A DNA stretch of 64,000 nucleotides from an uncultured Flavobacterium sp. (GCF_943913405.1 NZ_CALTYA010000008.1:1-64000); one strand, 5' to 3'. Shown: positions 15,868 to 24,557, numbered from the stretch's first letter. Numbers and translations: made by a program. The notes: generated by a model not told the origin, from the sequence alone.

Positions 15868-15941
15868 TAGCCCCGATGATGCCGTTGTTTGAGCTCTTGC
15901 TTTTGCGCTAGAAAAAGCAAAGCGAGCGGCTTCAGCGGGAA
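15868..15941 (+). ncRNA. candidate structured RNA element, copy 1
   Basis: The segment begins TAGCCCCGATG and ends CAGCGGGA. CCCGATGA pairs with TCAGCGGG, leaving one A-G mismatch; inside, GCC/GGC, GCTC/GAGC and TTGCTTTT/AAAAGCAA stack into a hairpin. The same design occurs at 24393 and 61591. This copy lacks the outer AGAAGC/GCTTCT flanks. It lies in the divergent gap between aroB and the proline dehydrogenase gene. It may belong to the flavobacterial Flavo-1 type RNA family, a comparison made from memory and not tested. Confidence 0.5.
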
Positions 15942-16042
15942 AATGGATTACTGAAAATTACTGGCCATTCGCTCATCAGGAAAAACTTAATTTTGAATGG
16001 CAAAATAAGGCAATTTTTAAGAAAAAATCGCAAATGAGTAAT

Positions 16043-16050
16043 TATATTTG
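16043..16050 (+). promoter_or_regulatory. -7 box of the proline dehydrogenase promoter
   Basis: TATATTTG fits the Bacteroidota TAnnTTTG element and lies 20 bases before the start codon, implying a leader of only about a dozen bases. A good -33 TTG is not seen. Confidence 0.55.
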
Positions 16051-16070
16051 CAGTATTATTAAACTAACGA

Positions 16071-17243
16071 ATGGAAAAGATTTTCAATAATACACAGGTG
16101 GCGTTTGCCTTGAAAAGTGATACTGAACTTGATAGGGCTTACTTTCTTTTTAAAATGATTGCTTCTGAACCTTTGGTTCGCATCGGAACTGCGGTTACAA
16201 ATTTTGCCTTGAAAGCACATTTGCCTGTGGAAGGCTTGATTAGGGCTTCGGTTTTTGACCATTTTTGCGGTGGCGTCAATGAGGAAGATTGCCTGACTGT
16301 GGTTGATAAAATGTATACGAAAGGAAAAGTTTCGTCAGTTTTGGACTATTCTGTAGAAGGAAAAGAGGAGGAAGAGCAATTTGACATTGCGCTTGACATG
16401 ACGTTGAAAACCATTGAATTTGCTAAAGAAAGACAAGCGATTCCGTTTGCGGTTTTTAAGCCTACTGGTTTTGGAAGATTTGAATTGTATGAAAAACTAG
16501 GAGAGGGAAAAAAGCTCACAGTGGAAGAAGCTGATGAATGGCACCGCGTTTTGGAGCGTTTTGATTTGGTTTGCAAAACGGCTCATGAAAAAGATGTTGC
16601 CTTGTTGATTGACGGTGAAGAAAGCTGGATGCAAGATGCAGCGGATGAAGTAGTTTTGAATATGATGCGCAAGTATAATAATGAGAAAGCGATTGTTTTC
16701 AACACGCTGCAAATGTATCGCTGGGATCGATTGGATTATTTGAAAAAGGTTCATGAAATCGCTAAAGCGGAAGGTTTTTACATCGGAATGAAATTGGTTC
16801 GCGGGGCTTATATGGAAAAAGAAAATAAACGCGCCGAAGAAAAAGGATATATGTCTCCGATTTGTATTTCAAAGGAAGCTACTGACATTAATTATGACGA
16901 TGCCGTGATTTATATGGTAGAACATTTGGAAAAAATGTCAATTTTTGCAGGAACCCACAATGAAGACAGTTCTTACAAATTGATGAAATTGATGAATGCC
17001 AACGGAATTGAAAAAGGTGACCACAGAGTTTGGTTCGGGCAATTATATGGAATGAGTGATAACATCAGCTATAATTTAGCAGAAAATGGATACAATGTGG
17101 CGAAATATTTGCCATTTGGACCAGTTCGTGATGTGATGCCTTACTTAATTCGCAGAGCCGAAGAAAATACTTCTGTTGCCGGACAAACGAGCCGAGAATT
17201 GAATCTGATTAAAACAGAAAGAGATAGAAGAAAAGGAAAATAA
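16071..17243 (+). CDS. proline dehydrogenase
   Basis: FAD enzyme oxidising proline to pyrroline-5-carboxylate and feeding electrons to the quinone pool. The 390-residue monofunctional form shows the PRODH barrel: AVFKPTGFGRFELYEKL (near 125), LLIDGEESWMQDAAD (near 181), GFYIGMKLVRGAYMEKE (near 237) and FGQLYGMSDNISYNLA (near 325), followed by RRAEENTSVAGQTSREL, the usual C-terminal FAD/proline site. No P5C dehydrogenase domain is fused and none is in the window. It is monocistronic, with a short leader and a strong terminator behind it. Confidence 0.94.
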   Translation: MEKIFNNTQVAFALKSDTELDRAYFLFKMIASEPLVRIGTAVTNFALKAHLPVEGLIRASVFDHFCGGVNEEDCLTVVDKMYTKGKVSSVLDYSVEGKEEEEQFDIALDMTLKTIEFAKERQAIPFAVFKPTGFGRFELYEKLGEGKKLTVEEADEWHRVLERFDLVCKTAHEKDVALLIDGEESWMQDAADEVVLNMMRKYNNEKAIVFNTLQMYRWDRLDYLKKVHEIAKAEGFYIGMKLVRGAYMEKENKRAEEKGYMSPICISKEATDINYDDAVIYMVEHLEKMSIFAGTHNEDSSYKLMKLMNANGIEKGDHRVWFGQLYGMSDNISYNLAENGYNVAKYLPFGPVRDVMPYLIRRAEENTSVAGQTSRELNLIKTERDRRKGK

Positions 17244-17255
17244 TTTCCTAAAAGA

Positions 17256-17283
17256 AGCCAGTCGTTTGAACTGGCTTTTTTTA
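17256..17283 (+). terminator. terminator of the proline dehydrogenase gene
   Basis: AGCCAGT (17256-17262) and ACTGGCT (17270-17276) form a perfect 7-bp stem followed by seven Ts. The A-rich left arm could also serve the convergent GNAT gene. Confidence 0.8.
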
Positions 17284-17781
17284 TTCTAAAATCAGCTGCA
17301 TAAACTGCAAATCGAGCCATTTGTCAAATTTAAAAGCGCACTCTTTTAAAATGCCTGCTTTTTTGAATCCAAATTTTTCGTGGAATTCGATGCTTCCTGA
17401 GTTTTCGGCGTCAATGCAGCCAACTATGACGTGTAATTTTTTTTCTTTAGCAATTGTTATTAATTCGTTTAAAAGCAATTTTCCTATTCCTTTTCCTGAA
17501 AGACCATCTTTTACATAAACAGAATGTTCTACTGTAAATTTATAGCCGATTTTTATCCTGAAAGTACCATAAGTTCCAAAACCGACGACTTTATCATTTT
17601 CGTCTGTGGCAACAATTACCGGAAAATTTTGTTCTTGTTTTTCTTGAAACCAAGAAATCTGCTCGTTTAAAGTACGGACATTGTAATCATAAATTGCCGT
17701 CGTATTCAAAATGGCATCATTTACAATTTCTAAGATAGTTTCAATATCTTCGATTCTCGCTGGTCTGATTATGGTTTTCAT
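17281..17781 (-). CDS. GNAT N-acetyltransferase, phosphinothricin acetyltransferase-like
   Basis: 166-residue acetyl-CoA-dependent acetyltransferase. The N-terminus RPARIEDIETILEIVNDAI and NTTAIYDYNVRT are typical of the phosphinothricin/methionine-sulfone acetyltransferase group. The acetyl-CoA loop is GLSGKGIGKLLLNEL (near residue 97), and CIDAENSGSIEFHEKFGFKK follows. The substrate is probably a small amino-acid-like amine. It starts 2 bases after the end of the thioredoxin-like gene, so the two are co-transcribed. Confidence 0.86.
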   Translation of the reverse strand: MKTIIRPARIEDIETILEIVNDAILNTTAIYDYNVRTLNEQISWFQEKQEQNFPVIVATDENDKVVGFGTYGTFRIKIGYKFTVEHSVYVKDGLSGKGIGKLLLNELITIAKEKKLHVIVGCIDAENSGSIEFHEKFGFKKAGILKECAFKFDKWLDLQFMQLILE

Positions 17782-17783
17782 AT

Positions 17784-18971
17784 TTATTTTAGTCCAAGTT
17801 GTTTAAATAATAGATCTGATTCTTCGGATTGAAATCCTAATTCTTCGGATTTTGCTTTTGCCTTTTTTCCGTATAAATTGGCTTGCTTTTTGTCGGAAGC
17901 TTTCCAGTAGAGTTTGGTTATCAAAAGTAATCCGTCATAAGAATCGCTTAATTCTAAAGAACGTTCCATCCATTTTCCAGCTTTTTTCAGGCTATTTTTA
18001 TCTGTAATATGTTTTTCGTAAGTCGCTCCAATTTCTTTCAATTGACTGGTGTTTTCCCAAGCTAGTTTCTCTGCATATTTCTGGCTAATTTCATCGTATT
18101 TTTTCCAATTTTCAGTTCTTTCAGCTATAGTTAAATCGTAATTGAAAATTAAGGAATTTGTTTCAGGAAGATCAATTTTCAAAGCAATTTTTCTGTCTTT
18201 TTCATAATTTATAGTATCAAGATTTTCGGTGTAAGGTTTCAGCAATTCTGTTACAATATTTAAGACTTTTCGCTGTACTTGATCAGTTCCAACAATGGTT
18301 TCAAAGTCTTTTTTGTGGTTCAAAACATATTGAAATTCTCGTGATTCAATATCGGTAACGCCGTTGGCAATAACCATCCAATTCAAATTAGTTGCCAATT
18401 GTGATTCTTGTTGCGTATTCAAATATTTGTGCGCCGGAATTGCTATTGTTTTTCGGTCATTTCCTTTGCGAAGTGCTATTAAATAAGCCATGCATTTGTT
18501 TCCGTCAGAAATATCAGAACTAAATTGTTTTTCCAAATAAGGAAGCTGCATGCTTGGATTCAAGGCATTTTTAGCTTCAGAAATTAGCTGTTCAGGAGAA
18601 TATTCGCCTTTTAATTTATAAAGAATTGTTCCGTTTTCATCTAAAAATACAAATGTTGGAAGTGAAGAAACATTGAATTTTTCCTTTAGATATTTTCCAT
18701 GCTCTGAATCGCCGTCTTGCTGTGCATTTATGAAATTAGAATTAAAAAAATCGATAACTTTTTTATCTGTAAAAACCTCTTTCTTCATTTTATTGCAATG
18801 CGGACACCAAGTTGCATAAATCATATAAAAAACAGGCTTTTTTGCTATTTTAGATTTTTGGATTATCGTTTCATAATTACTCTCTTCAAAGACAATTGCA
18901 TTTTGTGCAACAGTTTTCTGCAAAGAGAATACAAGCAAGGCAAGAATGTAGATTTTTTGGCTAAAGTTCAT
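17784..18971 (-). CDS. exported thioredoxin-fold protein with long C-terminal region
   Basis: 395 residues. A signal peptide (residues 1-22, ending near TVAQ) sends it to the periplasm. Residues 25-135 form a thioredoxin domain with the redox motif WCPHC in YATWCPHCNKMKKEVF (near 50) and the cis-Pro region SLPTFVFLDENG. The remaining 260 residues are helical and Lys-rich without a motif I know. WCPHC with the KEVF follow-up resembles the thioredoxin_7/DsbD-gamma type, suggesting reduction or repair of exported thiols. It is operonic with the GNAT gene. Confidence 0.82.
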   Translation of the reverse strand: MNFSQKIYILALLVFSLQKTVAQNAIVFEESNYETIIQKSKIAKKPVFYMIYATWCPHCNKMKKEVFTDKKVIDFFNSNFINAQQDGDSEHGKYLKEKFNVSSLPTFVFLDENGTILYKLKGEYSPEQLISEAKNALNPSMQLPYLEKQFSSDISDGNKCMAYLIALRKGNDRKTIAIPAHKYLNTQQESQLATNLNWMVIANGVTDIESREFQYVLNHKKDFETIVGTDQVQRKVLNIVTELLKPYTENLDTINYEKDRKIALKIDLPETNSLIFNYDLTIAERTENWKKYDEISQKYAEKLAWENTSQLKEIGATYEKHITDKNSLKKAGKWMERSLELSDSYDGLLLITKLYWKASDKKQANLYGKKAKAKSEELGFQSEESDLLFKQLGLK

Positions 18972-19070
18972 CTGAAATATAATATCGTGGATTTACAAAT
19001 ATATTGCCTTTTTGCCTTAGATTAAGACTAAAATAGTGACTTTTATGAGAAGAATAACACACCAACTTTG

Positions 19071-19078
19071 TATCTTTG
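19071..19078 (+). promoter_or_regulatory. -7 box of the menD promoter
   Basis: TATCTTTG matches TAnnTTTG and lies 19 bases before the menD start codon at 19098. Confidence 0.5.
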
Positions 19079-19097
19079 ATACTTTCAAATTTTACAA

Positions 19098-20756
19098 ATG
19101 ATTTATCCCAAAATACCTTTAGCGCAAAGCATTATTGAAATCTGCAAAGCTAAAGGACTCACCGAAATCGTAATTTCTCCTGGTTCAAGAAATGCTCCGT
19201 TAACTATTGGTTTTGCTAATAATTCAAATTTTAAATGTTATAGTATTGCAGATGAGCGATGTGCGGCGTTTTTTGCTTTAGGAATGGCGCAGCAAACCAA
19301 AAAGCCAGTTGCGATTGTTTGTACTTCAGGATCAGCACTTTTGAATTATTATCCGGCAGTTGCGGAAGCTTTTTATAGCCAGATTCCATTGGTAATTATT
19401 TCTGCGGACAGGCCAACTGATAAAATTGATATTGGCGACGGACAGACGATTCGCCAGCGAAATGTTTATGAAAATCATATACTTTATAGTGCTAATTTAA
19501 CCGAAGAAGCTTCCCAAGAAAATGATTTGAAAATTGGCGATGCGATAACTTTAGCATTGGCAAAAAAAGGTCCGGTTCATATTAATGCGCCTTTTGAAGA
19601 ACCTTTGTATGAAACGGTTTCAGAATTGTCTATACAGCCAATAATTTCAGAAACTCTTTTTGAAAATCCTGTTTTTGATGAAAATTTAGGGCAATTTATC
19701 TCGCAATGGAATGCTTCAAAGAAAAAATTGGTTTTAGTTGGTGTAAATGATCCAAATACGATTGATGAAAAAATAGTGAATCAATTGGCAAATGATCCAT
19801 CAATTGTGGTTTTGACTGAGACAACTTCGAATCTGCACCATCCAAATTTTGTGGATAATATTGATACCATAATTACGCCTTTTGCAGATGAAGATTTTAA
19901 GGATTTTCAACCTGAAATTCTCTTGACTTTTGGAGGAATGGTGGTTTCAAAAAGGATAAAAGCATTCCTTAGAAAATACCGACCAAAAGCACATTGGCAC
20001 ATTGATACTTTGCGTGCTTATGATACTTTTGGCGCACTTACAAAGCATTTTGAAGCAAATCCGAATGAATTTTTGAAAGATTTTCTGTCTAAAACAAAGC
20101 CTGTAGCTTCTGATTATAACCAAAAAATGCAGGATTTACGAGCTTTCAGGAAGGAAAAACACGATTTGTATTTGTCTAAAATTCCGTTTTCAGATTTTAC
20201 AGTTTTTGAGAAGGTGATTCCGAGCTTGCCAAAAAACAGCCAGCTTCAAATTAGCAACAGTTCAGCAATCCGTTATGCGCAATTAATTAGCGTTGACCCG
20301 ACGATTGAAGTTTTCTGCAATCGAGGAACGAGCGGTATTGACGGAAGCACTTCCACGGCAATCGGAGCTGCTTTTGCAAGTAAAAAAGAGACGATTTTGA
20401 TTACCGGCGATATCAGTTTTTTATATGACAGCAATGCTTTATGGAACACTTATATTCCGAAGAATTTCAAAATTATCCTATTGAATAATGGAGGCGGAGG
20501 GATCTTCAGAATTCTTCCAGGCCATCAGGAAACGCCTGTTTTTAATACTTTTTTCGAAACTTCACATTGTTTGACGGCAGAACATTTGGCAATGATGTAT
20601 CAGTTTGAGTATTTCACTGCAAGTGATGAAAAGACTTTAGAAAACAGCTTGCAAGAATTTTATTCCAAAAAAGATAAGCCTTCTATTTTAGAAATTTTCA
20701 CTCCGACTTTAGAAAATGATAAGATTTTATTGCAGTATTTTAAAGAATTAGTTTAA
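19098..20756 (+). CDS. menD: SEPHCHC synthase (menaquinone synthesis)
   Basis: Thiamine-diphosphate enzyme that joins isochorismate and 2-oxoglutarate in menaquinone synthesis. The 552-residue protein shows the N-terminal Pyr domain (EIVISPGSRNAPLTIGF near 24, IADERCAAFFALGMAQQ near 51, VCTSGSALLNYYPAVAEA near 75), ISADRPTDKIDIGDGQTIRQ, and the C-terminal ThDP-binding domain with the GDISFLYDSNALW block (near 437) plus ILLNNGGGGIF. Menaquinone is the usual respiratory quinone of flavobacteria. It stands alone; other men genes are outside the window. Chorismate for this route comes from the shikimate genes such as aroB and aroC. Confidence 0.95.
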   Translation: MIYPKIPLAQSIIEICKAKGLTEIVISPGSRNAPLTIGFANNSNFKCYSIADERCAAFFALGMAQQTKKPVAIVCTSGSALLNYYPAVAEAFYSQIPLVIISADRPTDKIDIGDGQTIRQRNVYENHILYSANLTEEASQENDLKIGDAITLALAKKGPVHINAPFEEPLYETVSELSIQPIISETLFENPVFDENLGQFISQWNASKKKLVLVGVNDPNTIDEKIVNQLANDPSIVVLTETTSNLHHPNFVDNIDTIITPFADEDFKDFQPEILLTFGGMVVSKRIKAFLRKYRPKAHWHIDTLRAYDTFGALTKHFEANPNEFLKDFLSKTKPVASDYNQKMQDLRAFRKEKHDLYLSKIPFSDFTVFEKVIPSLPKNSQLQISNSSAIRYAQLISVDPTIEVFCNRGTSGIDGSTSTAIGAAFASKKETILITGDISFLYDSNALWNTYIPKNFKIILLNNGGGGIFRILPGHQETPVFNTFFETSHCLTAEHLAMMYQFEYFTASDEKTLENSLQEFYSKKDKPSILEIFTPTLENDKILLQYFKELV

Positions 20757-20809
20757 GGTCTGTTCACAGAAACTTAGCACCTGAATACTTAGTATCTTAG
20801 TAACTAAAT

Positions 20810-21577
20810 TTATATAATCTTCTTGATTACTCGAAGTTTATGCGTGTGGCGATTGGTTTCTGCATTGTAGATTCCCAAATGGTCCAAACGATCGATTCTC
20901 ACTTTTCCGCTGGCATGGATGATATAATTATCGTCCATGATGATTCCTACATGGATAATTTTTCCTTCTTCATTGTCGAAAAAAGCCAAATCGCCAGGCT
21001 CGCTTTCTTCAATGAAACTCAAAGCTTCGCCTTGCGTGGATTGCTCTGAAGCATCTCGAAGTAACTTATAGCCATTTAATTTGTAAACCATCTGCGTCAG
21101 ACCTGAACAATCTATTCCGAAAGGCGTTTTTCCGCCCCAAAGATAAGGCGCATTCAAATACATGAATGCAGTATTGATCAGATTAGATTTTGGCTTCACA
21201 CCGCTAATTTTCATTCCTTCGAAATCATAATTTTTTTTGTTCAAGGAAGCATTGCTTAAAAAAGAAAGTGAAGCACCTAAAGGAACCGGCAACAGTAAAT
21301 TATCTGGAGAAGTAATGTATTCGATCAAGTCAGCGTTGAGAATTATCGCCTCGTTTGACAGCTGATCGAAGTCTGATTCAGAGATAATCTGGAATTGCTT
21401 TTCGTCAATCCAGCCTTCATAATTGTCAAATTGCAATTTTACTTTTGACCATTGTTTGTCTTGCTCTAAAACCGTAAAGTGTTCGCCAAAAAGGACTTGA
21501 GAAACGATTTCGCTTCTGTCGCTAGGTTCTGATCTTAAAGGGATGATGGCTAAATTACAAATTCCAAACATTGCCAA
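20810..21577 (-). CDS. NlpC/P60 (C40) peptidase with SH3-like domain
   Basis: 255-residue probable cell-wall endopeptidase cutting between D-Glu and the diamino acid of peptidoglycan stems. Residues 1-75 carry a bacterial SH3-like domain (GEHFTVLEQDKQWSKVKL, YEGWIDEKQF). The catalytic NlpC/P60 domain covers 130-255: catalytic Cys in FGIDCSGLTQMVY (near 157), His in HVGIIMDDNYIIHASGK (near 214) and the third residue in the strand after it. No signal peptide is visible, so it may act in the cytoplasm on recycled muropeptides like the YkfC group. The gene is convergent with menD. Confidence 0.88.
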   Translation of the reverse strand: MAMFGICNLAIIPLRSEPSDRSEIVSQVLFGEHFTVLEQDKQWSKVKLQFDNYEGWIDEKQFQIISESDFDQLSNEAIILNADLIEYITSPDNLLLPVPLGASLSFLSNASLNKKNYDFEGMKISGVKPKSNLINTAFMYLNAPYLWGGKTPFGIDCSGLTQMVYKLNGYKLLRDASEQSTQGEALSFIEESEPGDLAFFDNEEGKIIHVGIIMDDNYIIHASGKVRIDRLDHLGIYNAETNRHTHKLRVIKKII

Positions 21578-21670
21578 ATTGCGTTAAATTAAATGATGAA
21601 TTCCGGATTTAAAGATACAAAATCATTTAAATCCAAAATCCATCATTAAGTAATATATTTCTGCTAATTT

Positions 21671-22849
21671 TTAAGCTCTTTCTATAACGATCGCCGAAGC
21701 GCCACCACCGCCGTTGCAAATAGCTGCAGCTCCGATTTTTGCGTTATTTTGCTCCAAAACATTTAGCAAAGTAATGATAATTCGAACACCAGAACATCCA
21801 AGTGGATGACCAAGTGAAACTGCGCCACCGTTTACGTTTACTTTATCATTTTCCAAGCCTAAGATTTGTGCATTTGCCAAACCAACAACAGCGAAAGCTT
21901 CATTGAATTCGAAGAAATCTACGTCAGAAATTGAAATTCCGGCTTTGTCCAAAGCTTTTGGAAGTGCTTTTGCGGGAGAAGTTGTAAACCATTTTGGCTC
22001 TTGCGCAGCGTCAGCATAACTTTTAATGTAAGCTAACGGCGTCAAGCCTAAAGATTGTGCTTTCTCCTCGCTCATTAAAATTACAGCGCCAGCACCATCA
22101 TTAATTGTAGAAGCGTTTGCGGCAGTAACCGTTCCGTCTTTTGTGAAAACAGCATTTAACGAAGGAATCTTGTCTAATTTCACATTAGTATATTCTTCAT
22201 CTTTTGTCACCATGATCGGGTCTCCTTTTCTTTGAGGAACCGCCACCGGAACTACTTCGTTGTCGAATTTTCCAGCATCCCAAGCTTTTGCAGAACGCTC
22301 ATACGATTGGATTGCAAATTTATCTTGGTCTTCTCTGGAAATTTTATATTCAGTTGCGCACAAATCAGCACAAACTCCCATTGCATTGTTGTCGTAAGCG
22401 TCAGTCAAGCCGTCTTTTTGCATTCCATCAACCATTGAAGCTGGACCAAATTTGTATCCGTTTCTCAAATGCACATAATGCGGAATCAAGCTCATGTTTT
22501 CCATACCCCCAGCCACGATTATTTCAGCATCGCCACTGATGATTGCCTGAGCGCCCATCATGACTGCTTTCATTCCTGAAGCGCAAACTTTATTAACTGT
22601 TGTAGCAATCACTGAATTTGGCAAACCTGCCAAAAGCGCAGCCTGGCGAGCCGGAGCTTGTCCAACGCCTGCTTGAACTACATTTCCCATATAAACTTCA
22701 TCAACAAGTTTTGGGTCTAAATTGATTTTATCTAACGCACCTTTAATTGCAACAGCTCCCAATTGTGGAGCAGTAACTGTTGAAAGAGCTCCCATAAAAC
22801 TTCCAATCGGAGTTCTAGCAGCCGATACGATTACCACTTTTTTATTCAT
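21671..22849 (-). CDS. acetyl-CoA C-acyltransferase (thiolase)
   Basis: 392-residue thiolase that condenses or cleaves acyl-CoA. The active-site Cys is in NKVCASGMKAVMMG (near residue 88), with FFEFNEAFAVV (near 345), GGAVSLGHPLGCSGVRI (near 370-375) and the C-terminal CNGGGGASAIVIE. These are all four thiolase signatures. The sequence is closest to acetyl-CoA acetyltransferases (AtoB/PhaA type), used either for acetoacetyl-CoA formation or degradation. It is a single gene with a 93-base gap before the next. Confidence 0.93.
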   Translation of the reverse strand: MNKKVVIVSAARTPIGSFMGALSTVTAPQLGAVAIKGALDKINLDPKLVDEVYMGNVVQAGVGQAPARQAALLAGLPNSVIATTVNKVCASGMKAVMMGAQAIISGDAEIIVAGGMENMSLIPHYVHLRNGYKFGPASMVDGMQKDGLTDAYDNNAMGVCADLCATEYKISREDQDKFAIQSYERSAKAWDAGKFDNEVVPVAVPQRKGDPIMVTKDEEYTNVKLDKIPSLNAVFTKDGTVTAANASTINDGAGAVILMSEEKAQSLGLTPLAYIKSYADAAQEPKWFTTSPAKALPKALDKAGISISDVDFFEFNEAFAVVGLANAQILGLENDKVNVNGGAVSLGHPLGCSGVRIIITLLNVLEQNNAKIGAAAICNGGGGASAIVIERA

Positions 22850-22960
22850 AATTGTTCAGTTCTTTGTTTATTTTGCGAATTTAATGAATTTAAGGTGATT
22901 TAAAAATGAATTTTTAAATTTTATTCAAAAATTAGGAATTGTTAGAAAAGCTTGGATTTA

Positions 22961-23683
22961 CTAGAATTGAAGCAAAGGCGTTTTCATGTCATGATAGAAA
23001 AGCACAGTCCAATTATGTTCTTTTGCTTCTTGTTCCCACTTTTGGCGCAGGTTTGATGCTTTTTTTCCATCAAAATCACTTTTATAAGCTATATGGAATT
23101 TTAAATAGGAGCGTTGCGGTAAATTATCAGCGCCATAAAAAGTGATTTTGTCATTTTCCTTAATCCAAAAAACTTGATGAAAAGGAGTGTGGCCCCCGCA
23201 AACTTCATAAGTAATTTCTTCAGAAATATTTCCTGTATCTTCAGTAAGCACAACTAAATTTGGAATCAACGCCAGTTTTTCTAGTATTTTGAAATCATAA
23301 GAAGGATTGTCTTTTTGCTCTAAAGAATAATCCAATTCGCGTTGTTGCAGGTAGATTTTAGCATTTGGAAAATTGCTTACAAATTCATCATTTTCAAAAT
23401 GCCCGATTCCGTCAATGTGATCTTTGTGAAGATGAGAAAGGAGCACTTTCGTAATTTGATCAGCCTGGATATTTTCTTTTTCTAAGGAAATAAGAATCGC
23501 AGGAGTATCTGAAATTGCCGAACCCAGGCCAGTGTCTAGTAAAATATAATCGTTTTCAGTAATTATTAAGAAAGGCTGAATTGCCATTTTAAGATCGGAA
23601 ACTTCTGTAGCTTTTTCCAGTGGTGTAAATTCCTTGTTTTTGCTAACGGAATAGTTTCCTTCTTTTAATGGTATTATTTTCAT
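22961..23683 (-). CDS. MBL-fold metallo-hydrolase
   Basis: 240-residue metallo-beta-lactamase-fold hydrolase. The metal motif HxHxDH is present as SHLHKDHIDGIGHF (near residue 85), with a later His in CGGHTPFHQVF (near 168) and an Asp in FYGADNLP (near 190). It lacks a signal peptide, so the substrate is intracellular. The layout is like quorum-quenching lactonases and AidB/GumP-like hydrolases, but the exact reaction cannot be read. It stands alone, upstream of the tRNA cluster in the same direction. Confidence 0.84.
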   Translation of the reverse strand: MKIIPLKEGNYSVSKNKEFTPLEKATEVSDLKMAIQPFLIITENDYILLDTGLGSAISDTPAILISLEKENIQADQITKVLLSHLHKDHIDGIGHFENDEFVSNFPNAKIYLQQRELDYSLEQKDNPSYDFKILEKLALIPNLVVLTEDTGNISEEITYEVCGGHTPFHQVFWIKENDKITFYGADNLPQRSYLKFHIAYKSDFDGKKASNLRQKWEQEAKEHNWTVLFYHDMKTPLLQF

Positions 23684-23802
23684 CTTGTAAATTCGGATTG
23701 TGAGAATTGTCTTTTTACAAATTTCTTAATAATATATAGACTTGTGAAATAATCAGTCATAAATCTGACTTAAAGAATTTGTAGAAAAAAACACAAATGG
23801 CA

Positions 23803-23836
23803 TAAAACAAAAAAGCCTCACTATTTCTAGTGAGGC
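23803..23836 (-). terminator. terminator of the tRNA operon
   Basis: GCCTCACTA (23815-23823) and TAGTGAGGC (23828-23836) form a perfect 9-bp hairpin with a 4-base loop. The A run to its left gives the U-tract on the minus strand, 7 bases past the tRNA-Arg. Confidence 0.85.
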
Positions 23837-23842
23837 ATTCTG

Positions 23843-23916
<74 letters not shown>

Positions 23917-23953
23917 ATTTTTCTTTTAAAACTTTTATGGTAAAAGTTTGTTG

Positions 23954-24028
23954 TCGGGGTGGCAGGATTCGAACCTGCGGCCTCCTGCTCCCAAAGCAGG
24001 CGCGATAACCGGGCTACGCTACACCCCG
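23954..24028 (-). tRNA. tRNA-Pro (anticodon TGG)
   Basis: 75 bases on the minus strand. Acceptor CGGGGTG pairs with CACCCCG, discriminator A. Anticodon arm CCTGC-TTTGGGA-GCAGG gives TGG, reading CCA. CCA end not encoded. It is the middle gene of the operon. Confidence 0.97.
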
Positions 24029-24042
24029 TGAGACAAAAAAAG

Positions 24043-24129
24043 CGGAGAGTAAGGGATTCGAACCCTTGGTACAGTTTCCCATACGCATGTTTAGCAAACA
24101 TGTCCTTTCGGCCTCTCAGGCAACTCTCC
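24043..24129 (-). tRNA. tRNA-Ser (anticodon GCT)
   Basis: 87 bases on the minus strand with the long variable arm of class II tRNAs. Acceptor GGAGAGT pairs with ACTCTCC, discriminator G, which SerRS expects. The anticodon arm CATGT-TTGCTAA-ACATG gives GCT, reading AGC/AGT. It is the first gene of the operon. Confidence 0.96.
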
Positions 24130-24163
24130 AATACTGTAAAGAACTTATCCTTTTTTGCGGTTG

Positions 24164-24194
24164 CAAATCTAGTACAACATTCCATTAATACCAA
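24164..24194 (-). promoter_or_regulatory. promoter of the tRNA operon
   Basis: On the minus strand, TTG (24192-24194) is followed after 20 bases by TAGATTTG (24164-24171). This is a complete Bacteroidota promoter (TTG, 17-23 bases, TAnnTTTG) about 35 bases before the tRNA-Ser. Confidence 0.7.
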
Positions 24195-24370
24195 GCTTTT
24201 TTGAACTTTTTTTGCAATTATTTTTTATAAATTTCAAAAAACATTAAAAGTCAACACTATACGACTTAAAATTTTTTAAGTGTTTTTATCATTTTTCAAT
24301 TGTTAAGCTATTATTAAGGATAAACCGCGGTCGCATTTTATGTTTAAGGCAAAGTTTGGAAGCGTTTAAA
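24195..24370. other. AT-rich intergenic region upstream of the tRNA operon
   Basis: No coding frame or convincing motif between the tRNA promoter and the left flank of structured element copy 2. It is very A/T-rich, with scattered T runs. Confidence 0.45.
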
Positions 24371-24495
24371 AGAAGCCTGATGTTTGATTTTCTAGCCCCG
24401 ATGGTTGCAAATATCCTTTTATTCTGGTGTTCAGAATAAAAGATATTGCATCCAGCGGGAACATGATTTAAAGAAATGCCTAGCGTTTGGCTTCT
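24371..24495 (+). ncRNA. candidate structured RNA element, copy 2
   Basis: The core at 24393-24461 starts TAGCCCCGATGG and ends CAGCGGGAA. CCCGATGG (24397-24404) pairs with CCAGCGGG (24452-24459) leaving an A-G mismatch, continues as TGCAA/TTGCA, and closes with CTTTTATTCTG/CAGAATAAAAG around a GTGTT loop. Outside the core, AGAAGCC (24371-24377) can pair with GGCTTCT (24489-24495). The same inner and outer design returns at 61569-61692. No coding sense is seen. The element lies between the tRNA operon and the PBCV-adaptor gene. Confidence 0.55.
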
Positions 24496-24502
24496 GATAA
24501 AA

Positions 24503-24544
24503 ATAAAAAATCCCGAAAGGTTTGGGCCAATCGGGATTTTTTTT
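24503..24544. terminator. bidirectional-looking hairpin terminator
   Basis: ATCCCGA (24510-24516) pairs with TCGGGAT (24531-24537), with an A run before and a T run after. It terminates the minus-strand PBCV-adaptor gene and could also end plus-strand transcripts from the structured element. Confidence 0.75.
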
Positions 24545-24557
24545 CATTTAGGTAATT

